64,000 nucleotides of DNA from Dioszegia crocea (lineage: Eukaryota; Basidiomycota; Tremellomycetes; Tremellales; Bulleribasidiaceae), in contig BCKK01000008.1 in the NCBI GenBank assembly GCA_001600615.1, positions 1,098,134 through 1,162,133 on the forward strand, written 5' to 3'. This document shows positions 21,344-32,457 of this stretch, in pieces. The notes beneath the pieces are model-generated. The model was not told the origin of the DNA, ran no database searches, and was given only the letters and a program-made list of their open reading frames with translations. The position numbers and the translations under genes are program-made. Within the stretch, counting starts at the first letter, position 1. Each line of letters opens with the position of its first letter.

Positions 21344-21790
21344 GGCCAGGGACGGATGAAGATGATTGGTGCGGGTTGATAGGACTTCTGTGATGTACGA
21401 ACTTTTGAGAAGGTGATGCATGGGATAGGACGAAGTGGAAAGGTGAGGAACGCACGGGAGGAAGAAGATGAGGGACTCCGTAAAATCTACGATTGTCAGA
21501 TCATGTGCCAGGCTGGGCAAGGCTAGTGACAGTGTCTACATCAGTCCTCAAGACTTCATAACGGGAGCTGGTGTTCATCAGCTCAATCTGGCATGGGAGC
21601 GTGCCAAGTTGATTAGACGTACCTATACCTAGTCCTTTGAGTCAGCTCTCCGTGCTGGAGCTCCTGTATCCCTGTGCATCACCCTGAATTGCCATTGGGC
21701 TCAATCTGAAGACACTCAGGGACGCGTCTCGTCAAGACGAAATCGCTGCTTTCTATGCCTGCAACAACTGCAAGTCAGTGTTCAAGAACG
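21344..21790. other. Spacer between tandem copies A and B
   Basis: 3' flank of copy A and promoter of copy B. No ORF or RNA recognised. Confidence 0.4.
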
Positions 21791-22571
21791 ATGATGAGCC
21801 AAACACTCCCAGACGATGTCTCCGCGCCGGGGATCTTGCAGCAAGCAGCATCATACAAGGAAAGCCTTCCTCAAACGACGGTGATTGGTGCGTACAGCGT
21901 ACTTGCTGACTCTCATACGGTCTTTTAAGCTGACTCGACTTACAGGTATAGCAGTAAGCGTCGGTATCGTCTTCCTCCTCCTCGTCACGGCCGTTGTATT
22001 GATGTTCCTTCGGGGCATATTTTTGTCTCAACACCGGTGCGAAGTTTGCGGTCATCGCTGCAACAACAAGGTCTCAGTGTACAATATGGACGACCGAGAG
22101 TGGCACAACCCAATCCAAACGGCGAATGGCTCTTCACAAATTTGGCTCTGTAAGGGGCCATTGTGCGATGCGAGGAACTGGTGGCAGCTAGTGTTTGTGG
22201 GGAAGTCTCGAATGAAGAAGGAATTCAGAAGGATAGAGTCAAGGTCGTATCGTACATTGACAAGAGAACAGCGTTCTGAGGATCAGAGATGTATCGATGC
22301 TTACCGTAGATGCTCGAGGGGGAGTCCGATGATCTGCTTGTACATACGTGATCCGACTCAGCCGAGGTCAACAGATATTACAGTCCGGCCGCCAGAGCCG
22401 TCAACGGAATTGAGGGCATCCACTGAGAGCTCATATACCGGCAGCGCCAGACGAGATACAAAACCGGGGTACCTTTCACTTTCCGTCCTGACTCCTGAGA
22501 TATCCTTTGATCAGATATCCCTCATGTATGTATCGCTGTCGGGACGAGCACATTTCAGAGGACCGAGATAG
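21791..22571 (+). CDS. Membrane-anchored CxxC protein, tandem copy B
   Basis: Exons 21791-21887 and 21946-22571; 240 aa (Met at 21791 or 21794). The N-terminus is polar (MMSQTLPDDVSAPGILQQAA), and the phase-1 intron falls at IG, before helix residues 34-54 (IAVSVGIVFLLLVTAVVLMF). After it come LSQHRCEVCGHRC (Cys64, 67, 71) and later IWLCKGPLCDAR, matching the His/Cys pair of copies A and C but with Cys in place of His. This copy has an extra ~100-residue Ser/Thr/Arg-rich tail (RMKKEFRRIESRSYRTLTRE..). The extension could contain an unrecognised intron, but the frame is open to the TAG at 22569. No described family recognised. Confidence 0.68.
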
Positions 22572-22655
22572 TTTTAGGCAGCTCCATCGACCCACCAGCA
22601 GCAAACATCCACATTGTCTGCTCTTGACTTTTGACTCTACCGAAATCAAACAGGA

Positions 22656-23144
22656 ATGAGCGATGGAGCACCCAATGTTAACGGCAACACGCCATCTTAC
22701 ATTGAACGGGCGCAAGCATACCTGGGCGGACTGACCAACATACAGACAGCAGGTAAGTCTTGGCTGCGCCTTCAGTGTGCAAGCTCTTGCTGACTTCCAG
22801 GGATCACCCTCGGTATCGTCCTTGCCGTCATCGTGGTCTGCGCGATCTCCGCTTTGATTGCCAAATTCGGTCGATTTCCATGGCAGCACCGCTGTGTCAA
22901 CTGCGGGAAGCCGACGGGGAATCAGGAAATGGTCGCTAAATCAAACTTGGATCGCGGCACGAAATCCACTCATACCGCTAACGAAGAAGAGGTCAAAGTG
23001 TATTATCACCTCAACTACTGCGATACACGAAGCCTTAAACAAGTGTTACTGAGGGCGGATAAGGAAAGGTGGACAGACAAGACAGGGAGAGAGAAGAAGT
23101 GGGATCCATACTTCCGCGAGCGTCCGCCGTGCCCCTGGTGCTAA
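22656..23144 (+). CDS. Membrane-anchored CxxC protein, tandem copy C
   Basis: Exons 22656-22752 (97 nt, the same length as in copy B) and 22801-23144; 146 aa. Layout as in A and B: polar start (MSDGAPNVNGNTPSYIERAQ), phase-1 intron at AG/I, helix about residues 34-54 (ITLGIVLAVIVVCAISALIA), linker KFGRFPWQHRC, C-X2-C at 64/67 (RCVNCGKP), then VYYHLNYC (His102, Cys106) and a basic tail ending PPCPWC. WPFQDRC in copy A and FPWQHRC here show that the three share a common origin. The function is unknown; a metal-binding cytosolic head on a membrane stalk is my inference. Confidence 0.72.
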
Positions 23145-23691
23145 TCACATCATTGTGTCATTACTATAGCTAGATAGTCTTATACTGTAGAGCAATGCAT
23201 CTCCATCGAGCCATCTCCACATCCCCCACCCGCCCCCACCTCCGCATTCCTCTCGGCGGTACCGGTCCGGATTTGAGCGGCAACGAGCGGCTATTACGGC
23301 ACTCATCTAGGGTCCTTCCCACTACGGCCGCACTTGCCGCCGGTCCAGATTTTGTTATCATACCTCCACATTCCAAATTTTCAATCAGACATGTTCTTTT
23401 TCGGTGCTCTGGGCACTGGGGAAGCCTGGGGAAGCATACGTATCGCCCCTCTACTCCATGTGGATGATCCACAGTCTCCCCGTTCTCACCCGATTCCTCC
23501 ACTTCGGCAAGACGGCGAGCGTCCCGAAGCCCTCGAAGGCTCGGGGGCAGTGAGGGGCTCAGCTCGGAGGTCCGCTGGGCAGTCTTGGGATGTGAAAAAA
23601 GGTCGTGTGGCCTCCATGGAGGTTTGAGGGGTATAAGAGGAGGGTGATCCCGCCCCATCTTTTCCCACTTCACTCACTTTTCATACTCAAA
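23145..23691. other. Promoter region of the MFS gene
   Basis: No gene. Contains GC-rich blocks and a TATA box close to the MFS start. Confidence 0.4.
23632..23637 (+). promoter_or_regulatory. TATA box
   Basis: TATAAG about 55 nt upstream of the start codon of the MFS transporter. Confidence 0.4.
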
Positions 23692-25527
23692 ATGGACGAC
23701 TCAAAGTTGGCCATTCGGCCACAAGCTGAAGATCAGGCGTCTACTCACGCGCCGTCAATGGAGGCAGACCCCAAAGTGGAGATGGCGGTAGAGAAGGATG
23801 AGAGGCGAGTGCAGGTGGAGAAGAGCTTGAAGAGGAAGTTGGACTTGAGGTGCTCGTTGTTTGTCTTGATCTACATCATGAGTGAGTTCAGTACCCTCGT
23901 TGTCTACTTCACTGCCCATTTCCACCATGTTTCGCGCCTTCTGGTAGAATGCTGGCTGACTTGCAGACTACCTTGACCGAAACAACATCTCCGCTGCCCG
24001 TCTTAGAGGCCTGCAAGAGGACCTCAACCTGAACGACCAGCAATACAGCACCTGCCTGTCTATCCTCTATGTCGGTTATATCCTCATGCAGGTGCCGTCC
24101 AACATGATCATCAACAAGATCTCCAGGCCCAGTGTCTACATTGGCATTGCTGTAAGCTTTTCTTCTACTCCATCTGAAAGAAAGGCTCAAAGCTGATCGA
24201 AATAGATGCTGATCTGGGGCGCAATCTCCATTCTCTCCGGTATCACCACCAATTTTGGCGGTATGGTCGCTACGCGGTTCTTCCTCGGTTTCGTCGAGGC
24301 TGCCTTCCTCCCCGGAGCACTTTTGATTCTGTCTAAGGTGAGTCTTATCGTCTAGCAGTAAGAGTAACGTTGACATTGCAGTGGTACACTCGTCGAGAAC
24401 TCACCACCCGTAACGCCATCCTCTTCGCCGGTAACCTCATTTCCAACGCCTTTGCCTCTCTCATCGCCGCTGGTATCCTCTCCAACATGCAGGGCACTCT
24501 CGGCCACGCCGCTTGGCGATGGATGTTCTGGGTATGTCTCCTTTCCTCAACTCTCTACCATTCAAGCTGATGACCTAGATTGAAGGCGCAGCCACAATGC
24601 TTATCGCCCTTGTAGCCATGGTTGTCCTCCCTGATCTCCCTACCAACTCTCGCGGTTTCACAGCCGAAGAACTCCAAGTTGCCCAACTCCGACTTACCGA
24701 GGATGTCGGAGAATCAGACGAGGACGACGTGAATGCTGGCGCGTTTGACGGTCTTAAAATGGCAGTCAAGGACGTCAAGATTTACCTCATGATGATCACC
24801 CTCACAGCCTACGTCGTCGGTCTTTCCTTCAACGCCTTCTTCCCTTCCCTCACCGGCACTCTCGGCTTCTCATACGTCCCCACCCTCCTCATGTCTGCCC
24901 CACCATGGGTATTCGCCGTCATTGTCTCACTCATCAACGCTTGGCACGCCGATAGGACACAGGAGAAGTTCTGGCATATCGTCGGTCCGATCTGCCTGGG
25001 TTTGATCGGGTTCATCATCTCCATGTCTACTCTCAACACTGCGGGTCGATATGTTGCTCTGTTCCTCCAGGCTAGTTCATACGCCGGATTCATCGTATTC
25101 TTCAGGTAAGTCTAGCTTCTTGTCTCTTCCTCCTCCCCCTTCTCTCTCATTCTATTGGAAGTACAGACGCTGATCTTACAGTTGGATCTCATCCTCTTTC
25201 CCCCGACCCCCAGCAAAGCGAGCAGTAGCCATCGCAATGATCAACGCCTTCTCCCAACTCGGTAACATTGCCGGTTCCTACGTTTGGAACCTGAAGGACA
25301 ACGGCTATCGAAACTCGTACGGGATCGTCACGGCCATGTTTGGTATAACCATCGTGGGGTGCTTGGCATTCCGCCAGATTTTGGTCGGTCTCAACAAGAA
25401 GTTGGATGCTGGCGAGTCGGCATGGGAGAGCTCGGAGGCGGCTAAGGATAAGACGAGGGCGGTTCAGCATTTGGAGAATGATGATGAGGCTTTGAGGATG
25501 AGGAAGGGATTCAGGTATTTGGTATAG
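23692..25527 (+). CDS. MFS transporter, Dal5/Tna1-like (anion:cation symporter family)
   Basis: Six exons: 23692-23881, 23967-24151, 24206-24337, 24382-24531, 24579-25105, 25182-25527; 509 aa. The N-terminus is cytosolic (KSLKRKLDLR before helix 1). Then IYIMNYLDRNNISAARLRGL, the entry signature of the ACS family, LYVGYILMQVPSNMIINKIS, TRFFLGFVEAAFLPGALLIL, SKWYTRRELTTRNAILFAGN, and WRWMFWIEGAATMLIALVAM at the end of the first half. The second half has six more helices, including MMITLTAYVVGLSFNAFFPS and NAFSQLGNIAGSYVW. Relatives take up allantoate, nicotinate, biotin precursors, tartrate or other small carboxylates with protons at the plasma membrane; the substrate cannot be decided here. 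No pathway genes lie beside it. Confidence 0.88.
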
Positions 25528-25821
25528 ACATCTTAGATCTGGTAGATATAGTAGATTTATGGATTTGGGTTTCCAGTTTCCTTGCTTCTTCTATGAGTGA
25601 TGGCAGTTATCTATCGAAGCTTGACCTGAACTACTGCTCCAGTATCGAGTCACTCATACATGCTTCTGTCTGCCAGGCTACGTAGTATTTACACATGCAC
25701 GAGCAGAACATCTTGAGCACAGCGACGTGGACACTTGCTCATTTCGCTGCTCATCAGCCGCATTTCCTCAGCGTTTGGAGGTATCGTTACTCACTCACTC
25801 CGCGTTGGGTGCTGAGCACGC

Positions 25822-26105
25822 TCAGGGGAGAGGAGCAAAGAGCAGGGCGAAGCATGTCCCCATGCAAGCGCCCTGGATCGCCGAGCAAGTAGGCGCGGCA
25901 GCTGAGGTGATCAGTCAACATTCTTCTTGCTACCCAGACTCGGTCACTCACCGACAGCTGCAGGACCCATAAACCCCGCGGCGGCCACTACGCAAGTGAC
26001 AAAGCCGACATTACAGGCCGTCTGGCATGCGGCGTAAGTCAGCGGTCCGGCACTGACGAGGCCGGTTCCGAGAATGGTCAAAGTGAGAGGGGTGTAGATT
26101 TTCAT
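25822..26105 (-). CDS. Small secreted cysteine protein, 'zygote-specific' type
   Basis: Exons 25952-26105 and 25822-25901, intron 25902-25951 (GTGAGT..CTGATCACCTCAG); 77 aa. Signal peptide MKIYTPLTLTILGTGLVSAG, then PLTYAACQTACNVGFVTC, AAAGFMGPAA, TCSAIQGACMGTCFALL. The order 'Y-x-x-C-Q-x-x-C-N-x-x-x-x-x-C' then 'C-x-x-x-Q-G-x-C-M-x-x-C' matches the small fungal family labelled zygote-specific protein, widespread in basidiomycetes and of unknown function. Six cysteines remain after the signal peptide. A TATA box lies about 95 nt upstream. Expression during mating is only suggested by the family name. Confidence 0.72.
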
Positions 26106-26603
26106 TGTTTAGGTTGGGTACGTTGGCTGGTTGGTGGGTGAGTGGTGCTAGTTGAGTTTAGTGTAGTGAGATGTATGCATGGAGATGTTTGCGGAGGATA
26201 TATAATGAGGCGGGCTGAAGGGTCAGTTGATCACCTGCGTTCATGCTCGCGTCACTTGACAGATCTCAGATCTCAGATCTGCGTCTGCCAAACATCAATG
26301 TGCCTTACTCTGGCCATCTGGTAGCTTGCCGCACATTCCGTGCCTCGGTGCCTGGTCGAGCACTATCAAGTCCAAGGCAAAGCCTTTAACTGACGAGAAT
26401 TACCCACTGCCGGCGGATATGCCTGGACTCAAGTGAGACATGTCGTCAGTAGGAACGTGGATCAGCACATCAGTACAGCCTCATTATACCCAGACATCAA
26501 CGACAGACACGCCTGACGTTGGACCGTACTGCATACCGGCGCCAACAGCGAAATGCAGCTGGTCATCTCCCATTAATTCCACCCAATCTGCCTCCATCCC
26601 TCA
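26106..26603. other. Intergenic, promoter of the small secreted protein
   Basis: Contains the minus-strand TATA box and a perfect triple 7-mer (CAGATCT)x3 at 26260-26280. Otherwise the 3' flank of RPN8. Confidence 0.45.
26198..26206 (-). promoter_or_regulatory. TATA box
   Basis: Reads ATTATATAT on the minus strand, about 95 nt upstream of the start codon of the 77-aa secreted protein. Confidence 0.45.
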
Positions 26604-28170
26604 CTACTTCTTCTCCTTCTTCTCATCTTCCTCCTTCTTCTCCTTTCTGGCCTTTTCGACATCCTCCGCTTTGACACCCGCGGCCATAGCTGCTGCTTCT
26701 GCCTTTTTCTGTTCGGGCGTTTTGGCATCGTCTAGTTCTTGAAGGGCCATTTGGATACGGTTATCGACTGGAAATGTCAGCTTTGTTTCATTTGTCAAGA
26801 CCAGTCGCCCTCCAAACCTTCCCGCTTCAATCTCTTCTGTAGCCCGAGACTCGTCCTTCAATCCAGCATATCCTGCCTAGTCCCTTCAACCCACACCTCA
26901 GACCAAAACCACACTTTTCACCTCGCCCAACCCCCCCCGCAAAGAAAACCAAGACTCACTCAAATCGTGCAAAGCCAACACAGTCCTAACCAGCGCACTC
27001 AGATAGACCACCATGGAACTATCATTCACCCCCACCCTAAACGCCTTGCCCAACTCAGCGTCCCCGCCCAACTGAGGCAAAAGCCCCACAATCTCCTGCA
27101 CCTGACTAATCACCTGATGGTTGATTGGCATCTTCCCAGCTCGGACTCGATCGAGGTACTCGCCAATATCTGCCAGTCGGGCGTGCAGACCGCGCAGGGC
27201 GGACAATTGGGTGGTGACGCGCGTAGAGAGTGATTGGGTCGTGAGGAGTGAAGAGGATGGTGCACCTGAAGAAGAAGCGACGTCTCGGAGTAGGTGCTCC
27301 ACTCCGATTTCTTCTGCTTCTTCCGCTTCGATAGTCGTGGGGATGTGGGTGAATGTACGTTGGGTAGCAGTTCCGTCCTGGACATTAGCTTGGGTATGAG
27401 ATCATAGTAGAGAGACTTACATCTCGAATCTCTTCGACGGCAAAGTATGCGTCTGTGGGGATTCCAGTCTCGCCTCGACCACCCGTACTTCTCACATCTA
27501 CAATGACCATGACGGGTCGATCGCAGAATCGGCGCATGAGGTCGCTGATTTCCAAATCGGAAGATCGGAGGCGGGGTCCAGAGTGGTAGAAGCCGACAGG
27601 GCGTTCTTTGGCTGGAAGAATCAGCTTAGATTCGAACATTCAACAGTTCCAACGAAGCTGTGAGAGATACGTGAAGGGGTAGAACCCACCGTTGACTTTC
27701 CGGAACATTCTCCACATTTCTTCAATGTAGTCCAGGTCCAAAAAGAACGTCTTTGGATCCCGATCGTCCTCTTCGAACGGGACGGCAAAGCTGTACTATC
27801 AGCTAATGAAACGAATCAAGCGCCATAATCAGCTGAAGCGCGAGGACTTGAGAAACAACCTACGAATTAGCCACATTGATGATGCCCCCATTATCCTGCC
27901 CGAGCAAAATACCCAACACTCTCTTATTCCGTGAAAGCGGAACTCGCGAGGCGTGATCGACGACGGAAAGAAGGACAAGGGGGTGAATCACACTATAAGA
28001 GTCAGCTTGATGATCCTCCATCAGTCCGGTCAATCCAGCTAATCAGGTTGACCTACACATTGACGGAAGAGAGAGCGGTGACCTGAAGGATTCGTCAGCT
28101 CGTTGTTCGCCTAATTTCGGAGAAGTAGGACGAGGAGGAAGCTTACCTGTGCTGTTGTCAATCCAGGCAT
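26604..28170 (-). CDS. RPN8: 26S proteasome regulatory subunit Rpn8 (PSMD7)
   Basis: About seven exons, starting MPGLTTAQ at 28170. The MPN domain reads [99 protein letters not shown]. The His-x-His part of the JAMM zinc site is absent (FYHSGP), as is normal for Rpn8, so it is a non-catalytic partner of Rpn11 in the proteasome lid. Next come [35 protein letters not shown] and [19 protein letters not shown]. The last exon encodes a Lys/Glu-rich tail ([13 protein letters not shown]) typical of the family. The introns carry regular GTNNGT donors and close CTGAC branch sites. Confidence 0.93.
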
Positions 28171-28633
28171 GATGGTTCTATATGCTTTGAAGGTCGGAAC
28201 AAGGCTGTATCAACTGTATATGGGATGTATGAAGTGAGGAATGTTGAATAGGTGTTGGGTGGGTGAACGAGTGCGCAAGCGCAAGCGCGTCCGAAATTGC
28301 TTCTTTAGGAAATTCTGCTTCCCCACCTAACTCTTATGGAGACGTAGCATCTGATGCATAGCTTCATTTTGGGTAGGTCTACATGCTCGACTTTGGACCT
28401 ACAGCCAGCGACCCAGACCTACCATATGAGACTGCATAAAAGTATTCAGACTCAGTCGATTAGTCACACTCTGACTGTACTAACGAGACCGACATGATCA
28501 GACATGTACATCGGATTGACCTGCGTGACAGCCTCTGTCCCGATTAGTTGGGAGAACGTATCAGTACTCATTCCATTGATCATAAATACATCAACCTCAT
28601 ACTCGCCACCCCCAATCACAGCTCAACCAAACC
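28171..28633. other. Intergenic, 5' flank of RPN8
   Basis: No gene recognised. Short gcgcaagcgcaagcgc repeat near 28275. Confidence 0.4.
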
Positions 28634-29750
28634 CTACAACACCCTCCCACCCCACTGTACCAACCCCTTACCCATATCTTCCAACCCCTCCCCTAGCCTC
28701 CTTACTGTCCCCTCTAAAGTATCCGCCCTCCTGACCTCTAGAACCATATCCTTTCCGTTCCCACCCCTGCCGTACGGCTTGGCCCATATGAAAAGCTGAC
28801 ACCAGCCAGGAGTGAGCGAGACGCTGAGGTGGGCGTGGGGTAGTGGGAGGGTGGTCGATGGTGGACCGGAGGGGGAATTGGGGGTTATCAGGGTGGAGGG
28901 GATATAAGTTGGGAGGAGATCTTCAATCCTTGCGGTGGGCTGGTGGATCAGCATGAGAGTATGGCATGAGAAACACAACAGGCAAGAATCCCAATAATGT
29001 AGGTCCGACCCCTTGTCTCATTTGCCATGACGCCCCCACTTCGCACCCTCTACTCTTCCCTCTTATTCTCTTCAAGGAGAAGACGAAGCCAAAGACTCAC
29101 CTGAAACCTCGCAAATATATCCCTCTCCGCCCCACTATCCTCACTGAGCTCACTCTCCACTTTCCGTAATTCCTCCCCTACCCTAATCGCGATCCACCGA
29201 TCAAACACTGCCGTCTCTCGAGATCTGTGCACAAAGATCGAGTCTGCCGATGACGTCCCGCCACGACATCTATCCAGGCCTGGCCCTTTCGTATCTCCGG
29301 GTGGCGCGGGCGGTACGTCGAAATATGACGGATGTGAATCGTGAGGATACGCATCCGATGAATAACCCGGTTGGACCAGGTCGAGATAGGTCTGATGATA
29401 CTTCGTCCGAAGGATAGACGTAGAGACTAGTCTGTCAGCTGAAGCAAGAGACACAATGGCTAATCTCAAAACTTACCCAGCCAGAAACTCCGACACACCC
29501 CTCTTATCCTAAACAACCCCCATATCCGCCTCACACGCTCTTCATCTTCTTCCGATATCCACGCATTTGGAGTTGAACGTGGGTCCAAAGTATAGCTGAT
29601 GATCTTGAGAAGAAGTGGAAGGGGAAGAGCACCAAAGTTACGGCTGGTCGTAGTGGGGCGGTGCGCGGGAGTATAGGGTGGAGGTGGGACTGTATTGTCT
29701 TTAGCTTGTGAAGACATCAGCCCTGGGAAATCTTTCAGCTTACGCGACAT
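28634..29750 (-). CDS. Probable F-box-like protein
   Basis: Exons 29477-29750, 29101-29426 and 28634-28939; 301 aa, with frame kept across both introns. The start MSRKLKDFPGLMSSQ is followed by a Pro/Thr linker and FGALPLPLLLKIISYTLDP, then IRGVCRSFWLV. The 'LP-LLL-I--YTLDP ... CR-FW' pattern is what basidiomycete F-box-like proteins show at their N-terminus, where it would recruit Skp1 of an SCF ubiquitin ligase. The rest has VFDRWIAIRVGEELRKVESE, WCQLFIWAKPYGRGG and a helical end. No LRR, WD or kelch repeats visible, so the substrate side is unknown. The F-box call is from motif shape only. Confidence 0.55.
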
Positions 29751-30753
29751 GACTTTCCGGGTCTTAGTTGTCACCTTTCCCGCTCATTGAGCTGTGAGTA
29801 ATGCTGTTGAGGGATTGATGCGCCAGGGTGAGTAGTGGCGAGGAGGGACTCGGCAGACTTTTCGAAGCGTTTACTCGGCGGCGAATCACCGCTGCATTCG
29901 TAGCATTTAGGGCTGGGCTGGTTAAGCGGAGCCAGGCTTTCAAGCGCTCTTTGCACGTCTGCTCGGGCGACTGAAGGGCTTGTCTAAAGCTAGAGTACGA
30001 GGAGGTGTATGGGACCTGGGTCATGCGCTGCTTGCTTTGCAGGAATGGGAATGGGCTGCCGAAGATGCCGAGGTATGAACTGTAGGCCGGGCCAGTCGAC
30101 TGGGACTGGGCCTGGGCCTGCCTGGGCCTGACCCTGACATTCCACTCTTCTGCCCCTGAACATTATTCGCTTCTGCCCGACTCGCTCATCCCATGGGCGA
30201 CTGTCAATCTGTAACAGGGCAGCAAGACAGCATGACTCGCCCCATGGGATATCTCCTCCTCGTGCCTGGATCGTCGCCATTCGCTTCCGGTCTGTTCCGG
30301 TAGCTACCGGCCACATGTGGAGTGCAGGAATGCATCTTTCCGGGGAATGTCAGGGAAAACCTCATTCATACCCCTGCCAAGACGAACGGGTGACATGCGC
30401 CATACTCGCTTGCCTACTTGTTTGATACTGATATAACACACTCATGGGGTCACTGTCCAGGGCCAGGCGAGGATTTGCGAAGAGACCACCAACAGCGTCT
30501 TCGGCTCTTCTGTCTTTGGTCTGTCCACCAGACCATCGGTGTTTACAGACTTACAGCCTCTTACAGCACCACCCACATCCGAGAAACTATCTTTTGTGAT
30601 CCGACAAGCCTTCTGAGAAGTCCCCTCATCCGGTCTGATCTATATAAACGCAGCCAAAGTCGACCAGCATGCCCTTCTTCATCATCCTCTCTTCATTCTC
30701 TCCCCTCGCCCCCCCACTCCTCACTCCCATTCTCTCCTCACCCTTATCTCGCA
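29751..30753. other. Intergenic region upstream of the first secreted-protein gene
   Basis: About 1 kb. A minus-strand 86-aa ORF (29764-30024) and a 108-aa ORF (29990-30316) exist, but neither shows a domain, and I do not call them. A short imperfect repeat CCTGGGCCTG occurs around 30108-30130. TATA box at 30640. The blocks ccccatggga and nearby sequence at 30240-30250 recur upstream of the second secreted gene at 32147. Confidence 0.4.
30640..30648 (+). promoter_or_regulatory. TATA box
   Basis: CTATATAAA about 110 nt upstream of the start codon of the first secreted paralogue. Confidence 0.5.
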
Positions 30754-31869
30754 ATGTTCTTCCGATCCCTCGCCTTCTTGCTACTCGCTGCAGTTTACTG
30801 TAGCGCTCTGGCCCTCAACAAAGATCAATTGGACCTCACCAAAAGGTCCACTGGTACCCCGACAACCAACGCCGAGCGCCTCGCTCGTGGTCTAGCCCCC
30901 GCCGCTCCTCAGGCCCTCGCCAAGTATGTCCGCACCAACCCCGGTGGTTCAAGAAGTAAGTAATCCTTCGATCAAGATCTTCTCAGGCTGCAGCTAACCC
31001 ATCAGTGCGTAATGCAGCTCGTCAAGCTGGAGCATCACCTCTGCCCCCTTCTCTTCCATTCGAAATCACCAACCAAGACGACTTCTCTAGGGACTTTGTC
31101 CTACCTTTCTCTGCTCAGATCTTTGGCGCTTCTAGCCGTGTCCTTCGCATCAGTGCCGATGGGGTACGTCTCTTCTTCATCATGTATTGGATGTCCGCTA
31201 ATCTCCACCTCAGTGGGTAGGCTTCCCTGTCGTCACGCCGCAGGGCGACTCCACTATCGAACCCGACACCACCTCGACTCGTTACACCGGACTTGTCTTG
31301 GCCTTCAGTGAGTTACGCGTTATGCCCTGAGTATGCTGTAACAATGCTGATTGGCAGATTATGACCTGTAAGCTTCTATGCTCTTACCCACTCCATCCTC
31401 CCTATTCATGGCTACGCTAACACACTAGTGACTCTAGGCGACCCGGCTATAGTGTCTCTGCCACTGCAGATGCTAGCGGTGTCTCTATCCGGTGGAACAT
31501 GTACTCCTACGAATACAGGACCCCGCCCACCTCTGGCACACAGGACTTCACGGTACGTTCCTCGTCTTTGATCTCGCCGCAACAGCAGCGGCTAATTACA
31601 TCAGTTGACCTACTTGACTGCTCAGCCAGGTGTTTGGACAATCAGTTACGGCGCCTTCTCCGGGTTCGGTGATGGTAGGAATGCTAGAGTCCTTGCGTCC
31701 ACCCCTAGTGAGTCCTTTCTTCATGCATCACCTGTCGCTGAGCTGACCCATCACAGACCCTGCCAACCTCATCACCTTTTCCAGCAGGGTCGCTTTCCGC
31801 ACTCCCGACGATGGCTTGCGCGTCGTACTTGACACTGCGGCCAGCGTAGTCAGCAGCACGAGGAACTAG
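30754..31869 (+). CDS. Secreted beta-sandwich-like protein, tandem copy 1
   Basis: Seven exons: 30754-30955, 31006-31163, 31214-31307, 31358-31367 (10 nt), 31438-31552, 31605-31707, 31757-31869; 264 aa. Signal peptide MFFRSLAFLLLAAVYCSALA, then LDLTKRSTG with a Lys-Arg site that could be cut by a Kex2-type protease, then TNAERLARGLAPAAP, a block often seen after the signal peptide in basidiomycete secreted proteins. The folded part has FVLPFSAQIFGASSRVLRIS, DGWVGFP, LAFNYDL (made partly by the 10-nt exon), GVSIRWNMYSYEY, PGVWTISYGAFSG, VAFRTPDDGLRVVLD. The alternation suggests a beta-sandwich. No catalytic motif. Copy 2 lies 1.7 kb downstream with the same exon plan. The role is unknown; secretion is likely. 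Confidence 0.75.
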
Positions 31870-32457
31870 GTCTCGGCGTAGGCAAGGCTCGGCTCTTCTT
31901 GAAATTCCCCTCCTTCCTCACTTGGTATTTAGAGTCGTTAGCTTCTTCAGGGTTTATAGTGCTTGATATCTTGGTATGGACAATATTGGACAATGCAACT
32001 CGTCGTTCCTTCTTTCGATAGAGGATTAATGCTGCAGTGAGCCATGGCAAGAGCTACTTGGCGAAACGGGCGATTCTTGTCGACTTGCCCCTTGGAGCAA
32101 TTTTGGATTTCTGGTGGCCTGCCCTTCATGTCAACACTGGATACCTCGCCCCATGGGACATTTCGCTTGATCGTGTCTTCAAAGGCAAGCTCTCGTGCTG
32201 ACATGTGTATCACCGGACGGGCGAAGATCTCAGATAGGCGTCGGGCGAGAGGCCCGTAAAACTAAACGCAAACAACATGTCTACTTTGCGACGGCGTCAC
32301 GGAGTCCAACGGACGGTGTCCTACGGTGTCATGATCGGCCCGGCACCCATAACACAGCGGCCCAGCCCCACTTATATAAGTGGGTAGATGTACTCCCCCT
32401 CTTCTTCATCTCTTCTCCACCTTACCTCCCACCTCCATTCTGGTCCCACCACCCACA
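31870..32457. other. Intergenic between the two secreted-protein genes
   Basis: The 3' part (tatggacaat..ggacaatgca near 31975) has a diverged match at 33781 after copy 2, and the ccccatggga block at 32147 has one at 30240. The duplication therefore included flanking DNA. A palindrome holding the TATA box is at 32367-32384. Confidence 0.5.
32367..32384 (+). promoter_or_regulatory. 18-bp perfect palindrome containing the TATA box
   Basis: CCCACTTATATAAGTGGG, about 75-90 nt upstream of the start codon of the second secreted paralogue. The TATA core is at its centre. Confidence 0.6.

Noticed and set aside
29764..30316. Minus-strand ORFs of 86 and 108 aa upstream of the F-box gene
   Set aside because: No domain, no splice logic, composition like translated promoter; they overlap each other in different frames.
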